Assembly (NCBI RefSeq): GCF_001719125.1
Contig: NZ_CP017006.1
Span: 1,116,001 to 1,180,000, forward strand
Length of the DNA: 64,000 nucleotides
Source of the DNA: Sulfolobus sp. A20
GTDB taxonomy: Archaea > Thermoproteota > Thermoprotei_A > Sulfolobales > Sulfolobaceae
Reading direction: 5' to 3'
Numbering within the stretch: position 1 is the first letter of the stretch; the number at the start of each line of letters is the position of its first letter. Positions 1 to 9,245 of the stretch are shown piece by piece. The notes beneath the pieces are model-generated. The model made no database searches. It saw only the letters and a list, made by a program, of their open reading frames with translations, and was not told the origin of the DNA. A program made the translations under genes and the position numbers.

Positions 1-12
1 TACTAATCAGCA

Positions 13-1221
13 ATGAATGCTAAGGAATTTGTTGTTATAGTTTTGTTATTCTTTCTAATTTCGGTTATTAGTGATTTTAATATATCGCATGCTAACTCTA
101 ATACGTATACGTTTAACATAAATTATGTACAATACTATATTAGAGATTCTAAAATATTCCTCTCTTACTCTCTTGAAAATAGGTCTATAGTTCAAAGTGA
201 GTTAATATCATCAAATTTCACTACTACGTTTACTGGATTTTTAAATTTATCATACTTTTCGAATAATTGGACTTTGTCAATAAATACAAATTTACCTAAC
301 ATATTTGCAGTAGTTTTGCAAGGCAAATACGTAATATGGTCTGGATTTGAAACAAATGGTATAAGTTTAATGTTACCGATTCCCTATCTAAATCAGTTAA
401 GGATTACAATTATCGTAGCTAACGTTCCTGCAGTAATTTCAATAAACGAGACCATTTTACCTGGTGAAAGTGAATCCTTTCCTTTGCAACTTATCAACTT
501 ACATAATTTTATTATTAAGAATATTAGCGTGAAGGGTTTTTTGAGCTATAATTTACCTCAATTTGATAAACCAACTTATGCCATATTTCCATTTAATTAT
601 ACATACGTGCCGGTTACAATTTATAACTCCACAAGTTACGTGGTAGAGATAATTAAGGGGATTAATGGAGTTCCGGTAGCTCAATTATCAATGATATATG
701 ATAATGGAATTACAATTTATACTTATAATAAAAGCGGATATTATGTTTATCCTTATGTTAAGAAGCTAGGATATTTTGTAATAACTAATGAAGGAGTAGA
801 AACTCCATTTAGCGTTTTAGGCTCATTATATACTCCAAACTATAGCTTGGTTATCTTCAATACAACATACGGTAGTGTTATACAAAATGATACAATAACA
901 ATATTTCCTATAGATCCTCTGAATTCGAACTTAACTTTAACTTTCATTATTATAAATAATATACCTAGAATAGGTCTAATCAACTACTTTACACACAAAG
1001 GTATATATTTACTTAAAGGAAAATTTGACGTGATTGACACATCAAGCATTTTCATTGACGGCTATACTTTCTTTTACATTAGTAAACCATCAAACTATGT
1101 CCTTTTATCAAGAAATTTGGGATTCAACATAAATTCTTTAGCTCTAATATACTCTTTACTTATATCGTCTATATTGGTAATAGTAGCTCTCCTATTGATG
1201 AGATTAAATAGGAGTAGCTAA
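13..1221 (+). CDS. Secreted, C-terminally anchored surface glycoprotein, function unknown
   Basis: The 402-residue product begins with a hydrophobic signal peptide (about residues 6-20, likely cleavage near Ala27) and ends with one membrane helix (about 374-395) followed by a short basic tail, so most of it should lie outside the cell. The exposed part is rich in Asn, Ser, Thr and Tyr and carries more than ten N-x-S/T sequons, as expected for a glycosylated Sulfolobales surface protein. I recognise no enzymatic motif. Only 12 bases precede the start codon, so its promoter is not visible. The gene at 4990-6531 has the same architecture and may be a distant paralogue. A role in the cell envelope is inferred from topology only. 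Confidence 0.72.
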   Translation: MNAKEFVVIVLLFFLISVISDFNISHANSNTYTFNINYVQYYIRDSKIFLSYSLENRSIVQSELISSNFTTTFTGFLNLSYFSNNWTLSINTNLPNIFAVVLQGKYVIWSGFETNGISLMLPIPYLNQLRITIIVANVPAVISINETILPGESESFPLQLINLHNFIIKNISVKGFLSYNLPQFDKPTYAIFPFNYTYVPVTIYNSTSYVVEIIKGINGVPVAQLSMIYDNGITIYTYNKSGYYVYPYVKKLGYFVITNEGVETPFSVLGSLYTPNYSLVIFNTTYGSVIQNDTITIFPIDPLNSNLTLTFIIINNIPRIGLINYFTHKGIYLLKGKFDVIDTSSIFIDGYTFFYISKPSNYVLLSRNLGFNINSLALIYSLLISSILVIVALLLMRLNRSS

Positions 1222-1259
1222 CTCTATACCATAATTACAAAAGTTTAAGCATGCAAGGT

Positions 1260-1305
1260 AACTATATAAAATATATAGTTGACAATAGTCTATATTTAGT
1301 CTATA
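1260..1305. promoter_or_regulatory. Inverted repeat plus helically spaced direct repeats upstream of the MFS permease
   Basis: Positions 1260-1280 form a perfect 8-bp inverted repeat (AACTATAT / ATATAGTT) around a 5-base centre. It is followed by AGTCTATA at 1287-1294 and again at 1298-1305, start-to-start 11 bp, about one helical turn. A TATA-like stretch (agtatataat) follows at about 1311-1320, and the permease start is at 1355. The layout suits a dimeric regulator or paired operator half-sites. The binding protein is unknown. Confidence 0.4.
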
Positions 1306-1354
1306 GGTTAAGTATATAATTCTGTGCAACATACATGAACTCGAGGAATTAGAA

Positions 1355-2770
1355 ATGGGCAAAAATTACCAAAATCCCTTTGCTTCTTTAGATTCCATAA
1401 AGCTTTCCTTTAACCACATAAAGGTTTGGTACACATCCGGTATGGGGTTTTTTACTGATGCTTACGATCTTTTCATAATTAGTGCAATTTTAGATGTTTT
1501 TAAATACTTAAATAGTCCTAATTTTCCATTAAATGACTTTACAACTGGTTTGTTGGCTTCCTCGGCTTTAATTACTGCGATCATAGGTCAATTGGTATTT
1601 GGTTTTTTGGGCGATATTTTAGGGAGGAAGGCGATATACGGAGTAGAAGCGACATTAATGGCTATAGGTGCTTTGTTATCGGCATTAGCTCCTAATATAT
1701 ATTGGCTAATTGCATTTCGGTCTATAATGGGATTAGGAATAGGAGGAGATTATCCAATTTCTGCAACAATAATGAGTGAGTACGCTAACGTTAAAGACAG
1801 AGGAAAATTAGTTGCCTTGGTTTTCGCTAATCAAGGATTGGGTTCGTTAGCAGCTGTGGCAGTTGGAATAGGAGCCACGTTGGCTTTTCCGTTAGATCTG
1901 TCTTGGAGAATTATGGCTGGTATAGGTGCAATTCCAGCTTTGACAGTAATATATCTGAGGAGGAAAACACCTGAAACTCCTAGATATTCTTTACTGGCTA
2001 AAGGAGATGCGGAAAACGCTAAGAAGGCTGCAGAATTCTTAGGTGCAAAAATAGAAAATAACAAAACTGTAGTATCGAAGCCCTTATCGGTTAAAGAGTT
2101 TATCTCTAAATACTGGATCACTTTAATCGGTACTGCAATTCCATGGTTTATATTAGATATAGCGTTTTATGGCACTGGAATTTACTCAGGTACAATAACT
2201 CAGTTAATATTAGGTAAGCCATCTTCTTTGCCTAATCTTATTTTAGAACAAGGACTACCATACATGGTCGGGTTTTTTGGGTATTTTACAGCAGTAGCTT
2301 TGATGGATAGATTGGGAAGGAAGCTAATACAAGTTCAAGGGTTTATACTAATGAGTGTAATCTACACGATTGTAGCTCTCATGCTAGTCGTAAGCGGGAC
2401 TAAAGTCACTGGATTACTAGTACCGGCAGAAATAGCTTTCTTAATATACGCCTTTTCGTTCTTCTTTATAGACTTTGGCCCTAATACTACTACTTTTGTA
2501 ATACCATCTGAGGTATATCCAACTAGGGCGAGAACTACTGGCCATGGAATTAGTGCTGCATCCGGTAAGATAGGCGCCGCCATAACTACTTATCTATTCC
2601 CCGTACTGCTCAGCGCAATTGGTCTTAAGAACATTTTATTTATGCTAGCGATCGTGTCTGTTATTGGAGCAATAGTTACAATATTTACACTTCCCGAAAC
2701 TAAGAACAGAAGTTTAGAAGAGATAAGTAATGAGGAACTAATAACCGTACAAGCTGATCAAAGGACTTAA
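1355..2770 (+). CDS. MFS transporter, phosphate:H+ symporter-like
   Basis: This 471-residue, 12-helix permease belongs to the major facilitator superfamily. The N-terminal motif GMGFFTDAYDLFIIS (about residues 30-44), the loop motif GDILGRKAIYG, GIGGDYPISATIMSEYA and the second-half DRLGRK are characteristic of the Pho84-like phosphate:H+ symporter branch and its organic-anion relatives. Substrate is therefore probably phosphate but could be another small anion. It acts in the cytoplasmic membrane. A purine-rich GAGGAATT just before the ATG may serve as ribosome binding site. Repeated sequences at 1260-1305 may be operator sites. Confidence 0.85.
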   Translation: MGKNYQNPFASLDSIKLSFNHIKVWYTSGMGFFTDAYDLFIISAILDVFKYLNSPNFPLNDFTTGLLASSALITAIIGQLVFGFLGDILGRKAIYGVEATLMAIGALLSALAPNIYWLIAFRSIMGLGIGGDYPISATIMSEYANVKDRGKLVALVFANQGLGSLAAVAVGIGATLAFPLDLSWRIMAGIGAIPALTVIYLRRKTPETPRYSLLAKGDAENAKKAAEFLGAKIENNKTVVSKPLSVKEFISKYWITLIGTAIPWFILDIAFYGTGIYSGTITQLILGKPSSLPNLILEQGLPYMVGFFGYFTAVALMDRLGRKLIQVQGFILMSVIYTIVALMLVVSGTKVTGLLVPAEIAFLIYAFSFFFIDFGPNTTTFVIPSEVYPTRARTTGHGISAASGKIGAAITTYLFPVLLSAIGLKNILFMLAIVSVIGAIVTIFTLPETKNRSLEEISNEELITVQADQRT

Positions 2771-2861
2771 TTTTTAGCTTAATCTATTTATTGTCATATT
2801 TTTCTCTATTTTTGCTAATTAAATTAAATACTTATTACAGTTTAAAACGTAAGCATCTTAA

Positions 2862-3707
2862 ATGAACAGTACAGATGATAATATTTTTATATTACCTCTA
2901 TCAAACTTTAACGTAATGCCAAGGAGAGGGAAAAGAAAGTATACCGTTGAGTTTGACGATTATATCCTAACCTCTTTAGATGGCGAAATATCACTAATTA
3001 ATGAAATAGGTCAAAGGGTTAACTGGTCTTACAGTGATATAGGAGATAGGATAGCCAAAATAATAGCTGAAGATCCTTTCTTTTATTATAAGGTAATACC
3101 GCTAGCTAAATATTATGAGATTGTAACTTATAGTTTAATTGAAAGTGTAATAAGAGTAGGTGGTTTTTATGGTGACTTATTAGATGCTTGTTTTAAAAAG
3201 GACGAAAAAGATATGAGAGAGGTGTACTTGCCTTATGCTTTCAATAAGGTATTTGAAAGGGGAAACAAAATTTTTGACCCTATTTCTGACGATGCAATTA
3301 AAGCGCTAATAAATAGATATGATTGGGATTTCATTAGAATTTATGAGGATTTAGAGGGTATCTTTAGAGTAGATAAAAATAAGGCATACAATAAGGTAAT
3401 TGAAGAAATTAGCGGTGAAAAAGATAAGATCGAGTTAGATTTGTTTATGCTGTATGTATTATACGAGGTAAATGTAGATAAGGCTAAGGAAATAATTGAT
3501 GATTCTCTAATTGCACCAAATTTAAGTTATGAAAGTAAGTACATAATTCCTAGATGGGGTGTATATCTCAATAATAAAATAATTTCTATGATTAATGATT
3601 TAGGAATAAAAGTTCATAACGATGCGTTAAGGTTCAGGGAAATTCAAAAGTTACTAAAAATGGTAGAAAGGGATAAAGTGAAGGTGATAGAAAGAAAATA
3701 TGATTAG
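2862..3707 (+). CDS. Conserved hypothetical soluble protein
   Basis: The 281-residue product is charged, mostly helical and has no signal peptide or membrane helix. I do not recognise a family. The N-terminal 30 residues contain a basic patch (RRGKRK) and the rest looks like alpha-helical repeats. A TATA-like box (gtttaaaac) about 20 bases upstream and the absence of a leader suggest leaderless expression from the ATG. Its stop codon shares bases with that of the convergent gene 3704-3964 (TTAG). Confidence 0.6.
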   Translation: MNSTDDNIFILPLSNFNVMPRRGKRKYTVEFDDYILTSLDGEISLINEIGQRVNWSYSDIGDRIAKIIAEDPFFYYKVIPLAKYYEIVTYSLIESVIRVGGFYGDLLDACFKKDEKDMREVYLPYAFNKVFERGNKIFDPISDDAIKALINRYDWDFIRIYEDLEGIFRVDKNKAYNKVIEEISGEKDKIELDLFMLYVLYEVNVDKAKEIIDDSLIAPNLSYESKYIIPRWGVYLNNKIISMINDLGIKVHNDALRFREIQKLLKMVERDKVKVIERKYD

Positions 3708-3964
3708 GTACCAACGTAAACTTTTCTTCCGTCTTTGAGTGTAATTAAAATACACTTCTCTCCTCTTTTTAAATTATAGTAAATAACTTTACCATCAATA
3801 GTACTTCCAGCGAAAATTACTCCTCTACCTCTAATGAAGTTGCAGATCTCATCTGGAGGAGTTGCATCTTCTATTTTTTGAATCTGATCTTTAGAAAATG
3901 ATATGTTTATTGATAGGGAAGGAATCTTTATAGTAACTCCTTTCTCATTAATTTCTACGCTCAT
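3704..3964 (-). CDS. Small conserved hypothetical protein
   Basis: The product has 86 residues, predicted mainly as beta strands, ending DGRKVYVGT. The pattern of short strands (VTIKIPSLSINISF ... GVIFAGSTIDGKVIYYNL) suggests a compact beta-barrel or PH-like fold, but that is a guess from strand periodicity. Two Cys residues (CNF, KCI) are present. It lies tail to tail with 2862-3707 with overlapping stop codons. Confidence 0.55.
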   Translation of the reverse strand: MSVEINEKGVTIKIPSLSINISFSKDQIQKIEDATPPDEICNFIRGRGVIFAGSTIDGKVIYYNLKRGEKCILITLKDGRKVYVGT

Positions 3965-4069
3965 AATTAGATAATCGCAATTTATAGTTAAAAAACTTAT
4001 GAATAGAGCAAAAGGGATGCCGAGTAGTGGTGAGAAAAAACTATTTTAAATTTAAAAGAAAAAATTTAT

Positions 4070-4564
4070 TTAACTATTTACGTTCTCTTCCCCGGATGGA
4101 TGGATTATCAAAAGTGGCTCTTGCATAACATTGAGGTCTCCTTGAGGATTCTGAGATACTTGGAAAGTAATATCTATCAATACTGTATATACTCCTTTAG
4201 TGAGATTTAACTCAGCCGTACTATTCTCTGGTGTTAGAGTTATATTCGTAGTATTATTTATACTTAATTTTACGATAAACTCAGAGAAATCTTTTTGTAG
4301 TTTTTCAGAATGTAGCAGTTGTATAGTGAAAGTTCCGTTCGATGAAATGTTTATCACAGCCTTTGCGCTAACGCTTCCGTTTTCTCCAGGAGTTAAATTA
4401 CCTAGATTAATGTATGCTGGTATTATCTGAGCCTGTGCTTGTTGTTGACTTACTATAATGTGATATGATATATAAGCTAATGGTCCATATCCACTTACTC
4501 CAGCTACTACTAGACCTGCTACGAACGATGATATCGCTATTAGAGCTAAGATTTGCGCTTTCAT
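4070..4564 (-). CDS. Signal-anchored secreted protein, unknown function
   Basis: The 164-residue product has an N-terminal hydrophobic segment (about residues 4-30) that could be a signal peptide or membrane anchor. A beta-rich extracellular region follows with several N-x-S/T sequons (NGS, NIS, NGT, NNT, NIT, NST, NLT). The composition resembles archaeal pseudoperiplasmic or pilin-like proteins, but no class III pilin cleavage motif is evident. The function is unknown. The protein could be a small extracellular binding domain. Confidence 0.6.
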   Translation of the reverse strand: MKAQILALIAISSFVAGLVVAGVSGYGPLAYISYHIIVSQQQAQAQIIPAYINLGNLTPGENGSVSAKAVINISSNGTFTIQLLHSEKLQKDFSEFIVKLSINNTTNITLTPENSTAELNLTKGVYTVLIDITFQVSQNPQGDLNVMQEPLLIIHPSGEENVNS

Positions 4565-4989
4565 TGAGATTAACTTGTCGTCCCATCCTTTTAAGAATCG
4601 TGTTCCATTTATAGTTTCACATATATGAACTGAGAAAATTTCGTTTTATTTTATAGTTTTTAAAAAGATAAATTTGGACAAATCCACTCTCTTATGTAAT
4701 TTTGACAATATAAAATTTTTCATAATTATAGCAAGATCTTTTTTATTGTATGCTTATGATATTATCAATATTGATAACTAGTTTACATATAAACATATTA
4801 TATAAATATTTTAAAAGTAGTAATAGGAAATATTCATTTTGATGCAGCTCATTTATTCGTGATTCAACTTGAAAATTGGTTAACCCTAAAAACAAATAAA
4901 TTTTAGTATCAATCATATTCCAAAGACGTATCAAATTTAATCATGTCTTGTAGACAAATTTATATACTATCATTTGGGATTAAAGTAAG
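4565..4989. other. AT-rich intergenic region with promoter of the next gene
   Basis: No convincing gene is seen. A 63-codon minus-strand open frame (4743-4934) has no family resemblance and looks like chance in AT-rich DNA. A TATA-like aatttatatac at about 4958-4968 lies 26 bases before the ATG at 4990 and is the likely leaderless promoter of that gene. Confidence 0.5.
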
Positions 4990-6531
4990 ATGAAATTTAA
5001 ATTTTTGATTTATTTCACCTTGTGTTTATCTATTTTGTCGCTTATTATTCATCCTCTTAGTGCAACCTATAATAATATTACTTATCAAATTATACAACAG
5101 AATTATTTAACTATTCTTGAAAATCATACTAATACTAATGCTAGTTTGACCGAGCTAACTTACAAAGTTGTTCATCAATTTACGAACTATTCATATACTC
5201 AAGGAATGAATATAACTGTGACCAATTATAATTTCACGATTTCAGTAAGCAAGTTAACGGTATTCAATGGGTTCGTGAATGTAACGGTAAAAAATAATGT
5301 AATTAAGGTCTATAGCGGCGTACCATACTTGATAAGAATTTTAGTATATTCCTTTGGAGAAGAAGAAATCGTTTGGGCTGGTTACTTAAATTCTTCAAGA
5401 TTAATTGATGGATTTGGATACATTAATGGGAGTGGTACTGTTAGCCTTCAATATCTTAATGGCTCTAAAATAGTCAACATTAATTTTAGCGTTAATACTG
5501 ACACTTTTGTATCGAGATACGTCAACATGAGTTTATATAGGATATTGTATGTGAGCGAGTACGAGTATACTTATCTAACCCCTCTCTTCCCTCTTAACAT
5601 ACCGATAAGATATAATAATTCTCTAGGCGGAGGAACATTTAGCTTGATAAATCATACTTTTAACAGTTCATATACAATAGGAGTATCTTTGCTAGATGGA
5701 GTTCCATTTCCATCAATGATGTGGAAGTACTCGAACTCTAGTTCTAATTTCTTAGCCTTAGAATTTTTCGGCTACAATGGTTCTTTAATCGGATTTGTTA
5801 AAATCGAAAACTTTGTTAATTCAACTAATACTGCCTATGCGGATGACTCCTATTTAACTATATTTGAAAGTAATGATATATATACATATCCTTCACTTAT
5901 TCAGAGAAATCAGCAAGTCCAGATAATAGTTGGAGGGTATCCAGTTTTATTAATAATAAATAGTTATGGCGTTGAGAGTACTGCTCATGTGTTTCTTAGT
6001 CATCCACTATATTTTAATGGTAGCTTAGGATATTTGGTAGGTATAAATGTAGATAATATTTCAAGAATAGTTTATGTCAAAAACGGTAATGTTATTAATG
6101 TTTCCTTAGTTAGGCCAATAAGTGTTGAAATAAATAATGTAACTATTTATAATTCCATATTTCTATCGCAGAAGATTTTAACCAGCGGGTTAATTAATAA
6201 TGAAACTGTTAATCTGTTATGTTTATCTCCTATAAATATGTCTAGTAATATAGTGGTTTTAAGGCAAGCTTCAAATAAATCTATAGTATTTCTAAATAAT
6301 TCCGATTATTTTATTAATAATGGTAAAATATATATCTTCGATGATAGCTCTAGCGTTTATTTTGTAGTATATAATTTCCAATTGGCTACAATTCCCGATA
6401 GATTAATTTATACAAGTATATCATTAGATAATTTTGCGCTAGCAGGCAACTATTTGATTATTATAACAGTAGTTATAATAGTTTTCATACTGATATCTCT
6501 AATCTTGATAAGTAAGAGAGGAAAACAATAA
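4990..6531 (+). CDS. Large secreted, C-terminally anchored surface glycoprotein
   Basis: The 513-residue product has a signal peptide (about residues 5-25, cleavage likely after the Ala in LSA-T) and a single C-terminal membrane helix (about 485-508) with a KRGK tail. The exterior part is Asn/Ser/Thr/Tyr-rich with more than twenty N-x-S/T sequons and is predicted to be beta rich. This is the same design as 13-1221, and short stretches such as VWAGYLNSS against VIWSGFETN hint at distant homology. The protein is probably a cell-surface component. No catalytic residues were recognised. Confidence 0.72.
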   Translation: MKFKFLIYFTLCLSILSLIIHPLSATYNNITYQIIQQNYLTILENHTNTNASLTELTYKVVHQFTNYSYTQGMNITVTNYNFTISVSKLTVFNGFVNVTVKNNVIKVYSGVPYLIRILVYSFGEEEIVWAGYLNSSRLIDGFGYINGSGTVSLQYLNGSKIVNINFSVNTDTFVSRYVNMSLYRILYVSEYEYTYLTPLFPLNIPIRYNNSLGGGTFSLINHTFNSSYTIGVSLLDGVPFPSMMWKYSNSSSNFLALEFFGYNGSLIGFVKIENFVNSTNTAYADDSYLTIFESNDIYTYPSLIQRNQQVQIIVGGYPVLLIINSYGVESTAHVFLSHPLYFNGSLGYLVGINVDNISRIVYVKNGNVINVSLVRPISVEINNVTIYNSIFLSQKILTSGLINNETVNLLCLSPINMSSNIVVLRQASNKSIVFLNNSDYFINNGKIYIFDDSSSVYFVVYNFQLATIPDRLIYTSISLDNFALAGNYLIIITVVIIVFILISLILISKRGKQ

Positions 6532-6594
6532 AAAAATGAAAACTTTCTCTACCTAGCGGAAAAGTTAAAATTTGAGAGATCAATTTTGTTATTG

Positions 6595-6987
6595 ATGAAT
6601 GTAGGTGATCTAATAAATAAAGAGCCTATTTCTGCTAGTAATAGGGCTAGTATTAGAGAGGTAGCTCAAATAATGAAGAAGGAAAACATAAGTTCAGTAA
6701 TTATAACTTCTGATGCTAAACCTATCGGAATAGTTACTGAAAGAGATATAGTTAGAGCGGTTGCTGATGGACTATCTTATGATAGTCCAATTGAGACTAT
6801 TATGACAAAAGGATTAATAATGGTAACCCCTGATAAGGATGTTACGGAAGCATTGTTAATAATGTACCAAAATAATATTAGGCATTTGGTTGTTATTAAC
6901 GAGAAAGGAAACTTATTAGGAGTTGTATCGATAAGGGATGTAGCTAGAGCGTTAAATTTGATGGCTATTGATCTATCATTTTGGTGA
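6595..6987 (+). CDS. CBS-domain pair protein
   Basis: The product is about 130 residues, essentially two tandem CBS domains and nothing else. Repeat one covers VGDLINKEP...GIVTERDIVRAV and repeat two IMTKGLIMVTPDKDV...GVVSIRDVARAL. Such Bateman modules bind adenine nucleotides and act as energy sensors, often for a partner protein in trans. I chose the ATG at 6595 because a TATA-like aaaagttaaaa sits about 26 bases upstream. A TTG at 6586 with a GAGAG sequence 7 bases upstream is an alternative and adds three residues. The partner is unknown. Confidence 0.85.
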   Translation: MNVGDLINKEPISASNRASIREVAQIMKKENISSVIITSDAKPIGIVTERDIVRAVADGLSYDSPIETIMTKGLIMVTPDKDVTEALLIMYQNNIRHLVVINEKGNLLGVVSIRDVARALNLMAIDLSFW

Positions 6988-6988
6988 T

Positions 6989-7396
6989 TTATCTTATATC
7001 ATGCCATGCTGGTACTCTTATATCAGTTACACTATCCCATTTATCGTAAGGTTTCAAGTCTAATACGGGCGTTCCGTTATATGCGTTAATGCCCTTTGCG
7101 ATTAATATGTTATCCTTTCTCTGTATAAGCTCAGCTATCGATATTCCAATAGGATTTGGTCTATTTTGAGACCTCGTTGCAAAAACACCTACTTTAACGC
7201 CAGATTTTTCCCTTAACAATCTTCCATCAAATTGTGTTAAGTGTAGATGATATATTACTATAATATGTGAGAATTCTTCTATTCCCTTAAGACCTTCACT
7301 ATATTCTTCATTAATATAGATTTCTACCGGAAATTCTCTAGATGCCGTATTATCTGTCCTCCTTATGAAACCTATATATTTAAAGCAAACTTGCAT
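6989..7396 (-). CDS. TrmO/TsaA-family tRNA N6-methyltransferase (YaeB-like)
   Basis: The 135-residue protein is a beta-barrel TsaA/VirR-type domain. The diagnostic [10 protein letters not shown] motif is at about residues 75-84, and LKPYDK lies near the C-terminus. The family uses S-adenosylmethionine to methylate N6 of t6A37 in tRNA-Thr. Assignment of the target here rests on family membership. The ATG lies 12 bp from the divergent ABC gene start, so each promoter must lie inside the other gene. Confidence 0.82.
   Translation of the reverse strand: MQVCFKYIGFIRRTDNTASREFPVEIYINEEYSEGLKGIEEFSHIIVIYHLHLTQFDGRLLREKSGVKVGVFATRSQNRPNPIGISIAELIQRKDNILIAKGINAYNGTPVLDLKPYDKWDSVTDIRVPAWHDIR
7375..7386 (+). 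promoter_or_regulatory. TATA box of the ABC gene, inside the divergent trmO-like coding region
   Basis: The plus-strand sequence tatatttaaag lies about 26 bases before the ATG at 7409, the position expected for a leaderless Sulfolobus transcript. The same bases encode roughly residues 4-8 of the divergent methyltransferase. Confidence 0.5.
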
Positions 7397-7408
7397 AAGA
7401 TAAGAAAT

Positions 7409-8236
7409 ATGATAGAAGTTAATAATCTTACAAAGATTTATAGGGATGGTACTAAGGCTCTTGATAATGTGAGTTTTATTACTAATGCTAGAGTGATCAC
7501 TCTGTTAGGGAGAAACGGTGCAGGGAAGACTACGCTAACGAGAATATTATCGACGCAGCTACTTCCAACTAGTGGTATAGCGAGAGTAGAGGGTTATGAT
7601 GTAGTTAGGGATGTAAGAAAAGTGAGAAAAATTATAGCATCAATTCCACAAGAGGCTAAACCGGTTGGTATTGCAAGTCCTTTTGAACATTTAGTAATGT
7701 ATTTAACTGCTCGGGGATATTCTATTAAGGAATCAGAAGAAGTTTCAAGGAAAGTTCTCAAAGAGGTAGGGTTGTGGGAAGTTAAGGATAAGCCGAGTGA
7801 TGAGTTATCTGGTGGAATGAAAAGGAAGATTTTTGTAGCCATGGCATTAGCGTCGAATGCTGAAGTAGTACTGCTTGATGAACCGACTACAGGTTTAGAT
7901 CCTTATTCTAGGTTAGAAGTATGGTCTATTTTAAAGAGTATTAAAAGTAAGCTAGTGTTAACGACTCACTATATGGAGGAGGCTGAGGAGCTATCCAATG
8001 AGGTAATTCTTCTTAACAAGGGAAAATTAATCGCTATAGGTTCTATAGAGGATTTATTATCAAAATTCAAAGATAAGGTTAGGGTAGAGGGTACTGGAGA
8101 TATTAAGGTGGGTAATTTGCGTATACAATACGTTGAAAGGGATAAGGCTATTGATTTCGTTGGAAAATACGTGGTTAAGCCTATAACTTTAGAGGATCTA
8201 TTCATAATTTATAGCGGTGAGAGTCTTGAAGAGTAA
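7409..8236 (+). CDS. ABC transporter ATP-binding protein
   Basis: This ABC ATPase has about 275 residues with Walker [10 protein letters not shown] (about 34-42), signature LSGGMKRK, Walker [14 protein letters not shown] and switch His in [11 protein letters not shown]. The layout and the [10 protein letters not shown] switch match the DrrA/CcmA exporter class. The start at 7409 is preferred over an in-frame codon at 7391 because domain homology begins with [10 protein letters not shown] and the TATA box is correctly spaced. It overlaps the membrane subunit at 8217 by 20 bases, so the two form one exporter. The substrate is unknown. Confidence 0.88.
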   Translation: MIEVNNLTKIYRDGTKALDNVSFITNARVITLLGRNGAGKTTLTRILSTQLLPTSGIARVEGYDVVRDVRKVRKIIASIPQEAKPVGIASPFEHLVMYLTARGYSIKESEEVSRKVLKEVGLWEVKDKPSDELSGGMKRKIFVAMALASNAEVVLLDEPTTGLDPYSRLEVWSILKSIKSKLVLTTHYMEEAEELSNEVILLNKGKLIAIGSIEDLLSKFKDKVRVEGTGDIKVGNLRIQYVERDKAIDFVGKYVVKPITLEDLFIIYSGESLEE

Positions 8237-8960
8237 ATTCTTGTTTGCCTTTACAATCTTTTACGGATACTCTTCAATAAAAAGAGGTTTCATCTACGTT
8301 TTAACCTATTTAAGTATACCACTAGCTGAACTATTTCTGATTTACATTATAACCCATGGAACGTTTGTCAAATTCGCCATTATCGGGGGTCTCATAAGTG
8401 TAATGGCTAACAATGGTTTCTCTTCGATTGGGGACTTCGTTTTCCTAAGGCTAGAAAGTAGATTACAAGATTTGTTAGTAGCTACCCAAATAGGGCCTAG
8501 CGATTATATTATAGGTCTAATGTTGGCTAATTTACTATATACTTTGCCCGGAATCGCACTATATGTTATACTTTCAATAGTCTATAAGGTAATTAATTTA
8601 ATGAACTTCTTTCCACTTCTAGTTACAATGATACTACTGCTCTTCACTACTTCTTCAATAGGTTTTTTCCTAGCCAGTCTAGTACCTCATACGAGGTATG
8701 GTTGGGGTCTAGCAGGTTTATTATCGAGTATATTAACTATCGTACCTCCAGTTTTCTATCCTTACACTTTTTTACCAAAAAACGTTTACTTAGCTTTGTT
8801 ACCGATACCTACTACTGCGTCGGCTATTTTTGCTCAAGGGATAACTGGGCTCATAAACGTTAATCAAAATATGCTATATATCTCGTTTATAATCTTGTTC
8901 ATTGAAGCAATCATTTTCCTTTCGCTATCGGTAAGATTTAGTAGATGGCGTGAAATCTAA
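8217..8960 (+). CDS. ABC-2 type transporter permease
   Basis: The 247-residue protein has about six membrane helices and no soluble domain. It starts at a GTG inside the end of the ATPase gene, indicating translational coupling. Its architecture is that of ABC-2 permeases, which pair with DrrA-like ATPases to export lipids, drugs or polysaccharide. The typical central segment [25 protein letters not shown] is recognisable in shape. The transported molecule cannot be deduced. Confidence 0.8.
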   Translation: MRVLKSKFLFAFTIFYGYSSIKRGFIYVLTYLSIPLAELFLIYIITHGTFVKFAIIGGLISVMANNGFSSIGDFVFLRLESRLQDLLVATQIGPSDYIIGLMLANLLYTLPGIALYVILSIVYKVINLMNFFPLLVTMILLLFTTSSIGFFLASLVPHTRYGWGLAGLLSSILTIVPPVFYPYTFLPKNVYLALLPIPTTASAIFAQGITGLINVNQNMLYISFIILFIEAIIFLSLSVRFSRWREI

Positions 8961-8999
8961 TGAAAATAAAGAAGCCTCTACATTTATGGAGAAGGGAAG

Positions 9000-9143
9000 T
9001 CAAGTTGAGGTGCTAAGCCTCTTCACTTCATATTCTATGAAAATGTATTCGCAATTAGGGCACTTTTTGATCACTTTATTTCCCTCATGTATAACGTTAA
9101 TTTCGACAACTTTGTTACATTTAGGACAGCTTCTTCTAGCCAT
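9000..9143 (-). CDS. Small zinc-ribbon protein (47 aa)
   Basis: Reading the minus strand from the ATG at 9143 gives a 47-residue product starting MARRSCPKCNK and containing a second pair CPNC about 20 residues later. The CX2C...CX2C arrangement with basic residues is a classic single zinc ribbon of the kind found in small archaeal nucleic-acid-binding or ribosome-associated proteins. The upstream minus-strand sequence has a TTAAAAGG-like box suited to leaderless expression. It is shorter than usual gene-finding cutoffs and easily missed. The partner is unknown. Confidence 0.78.
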   Translation of the reverse strand: MARRSCPKCNKVVEINVIHEGNKVIKKCPNCEYIFIEYEVKRLSTST

Positions 9144-9245
9144 GGTCTAATGGTAAATAGCATTGTCCTTTTAAGCCTTTTTGCGTTAAGCTTACCGAGA
9201 CATTTATTAAGTTAAAAATAATTATCAGAAAAACTATTTAATTTT

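Noticed and set aside
4743-4934. 63-codon minus-strand frame
   Set aside because: AT-rich composition, no motif.
8950-9150. 66-codon plus-strand frame after the ABC permease
   Set aside because: It is opposite to the zinc-ribbon gene on the minus strand, has no motif, and looks like the complement of real coding sequence.
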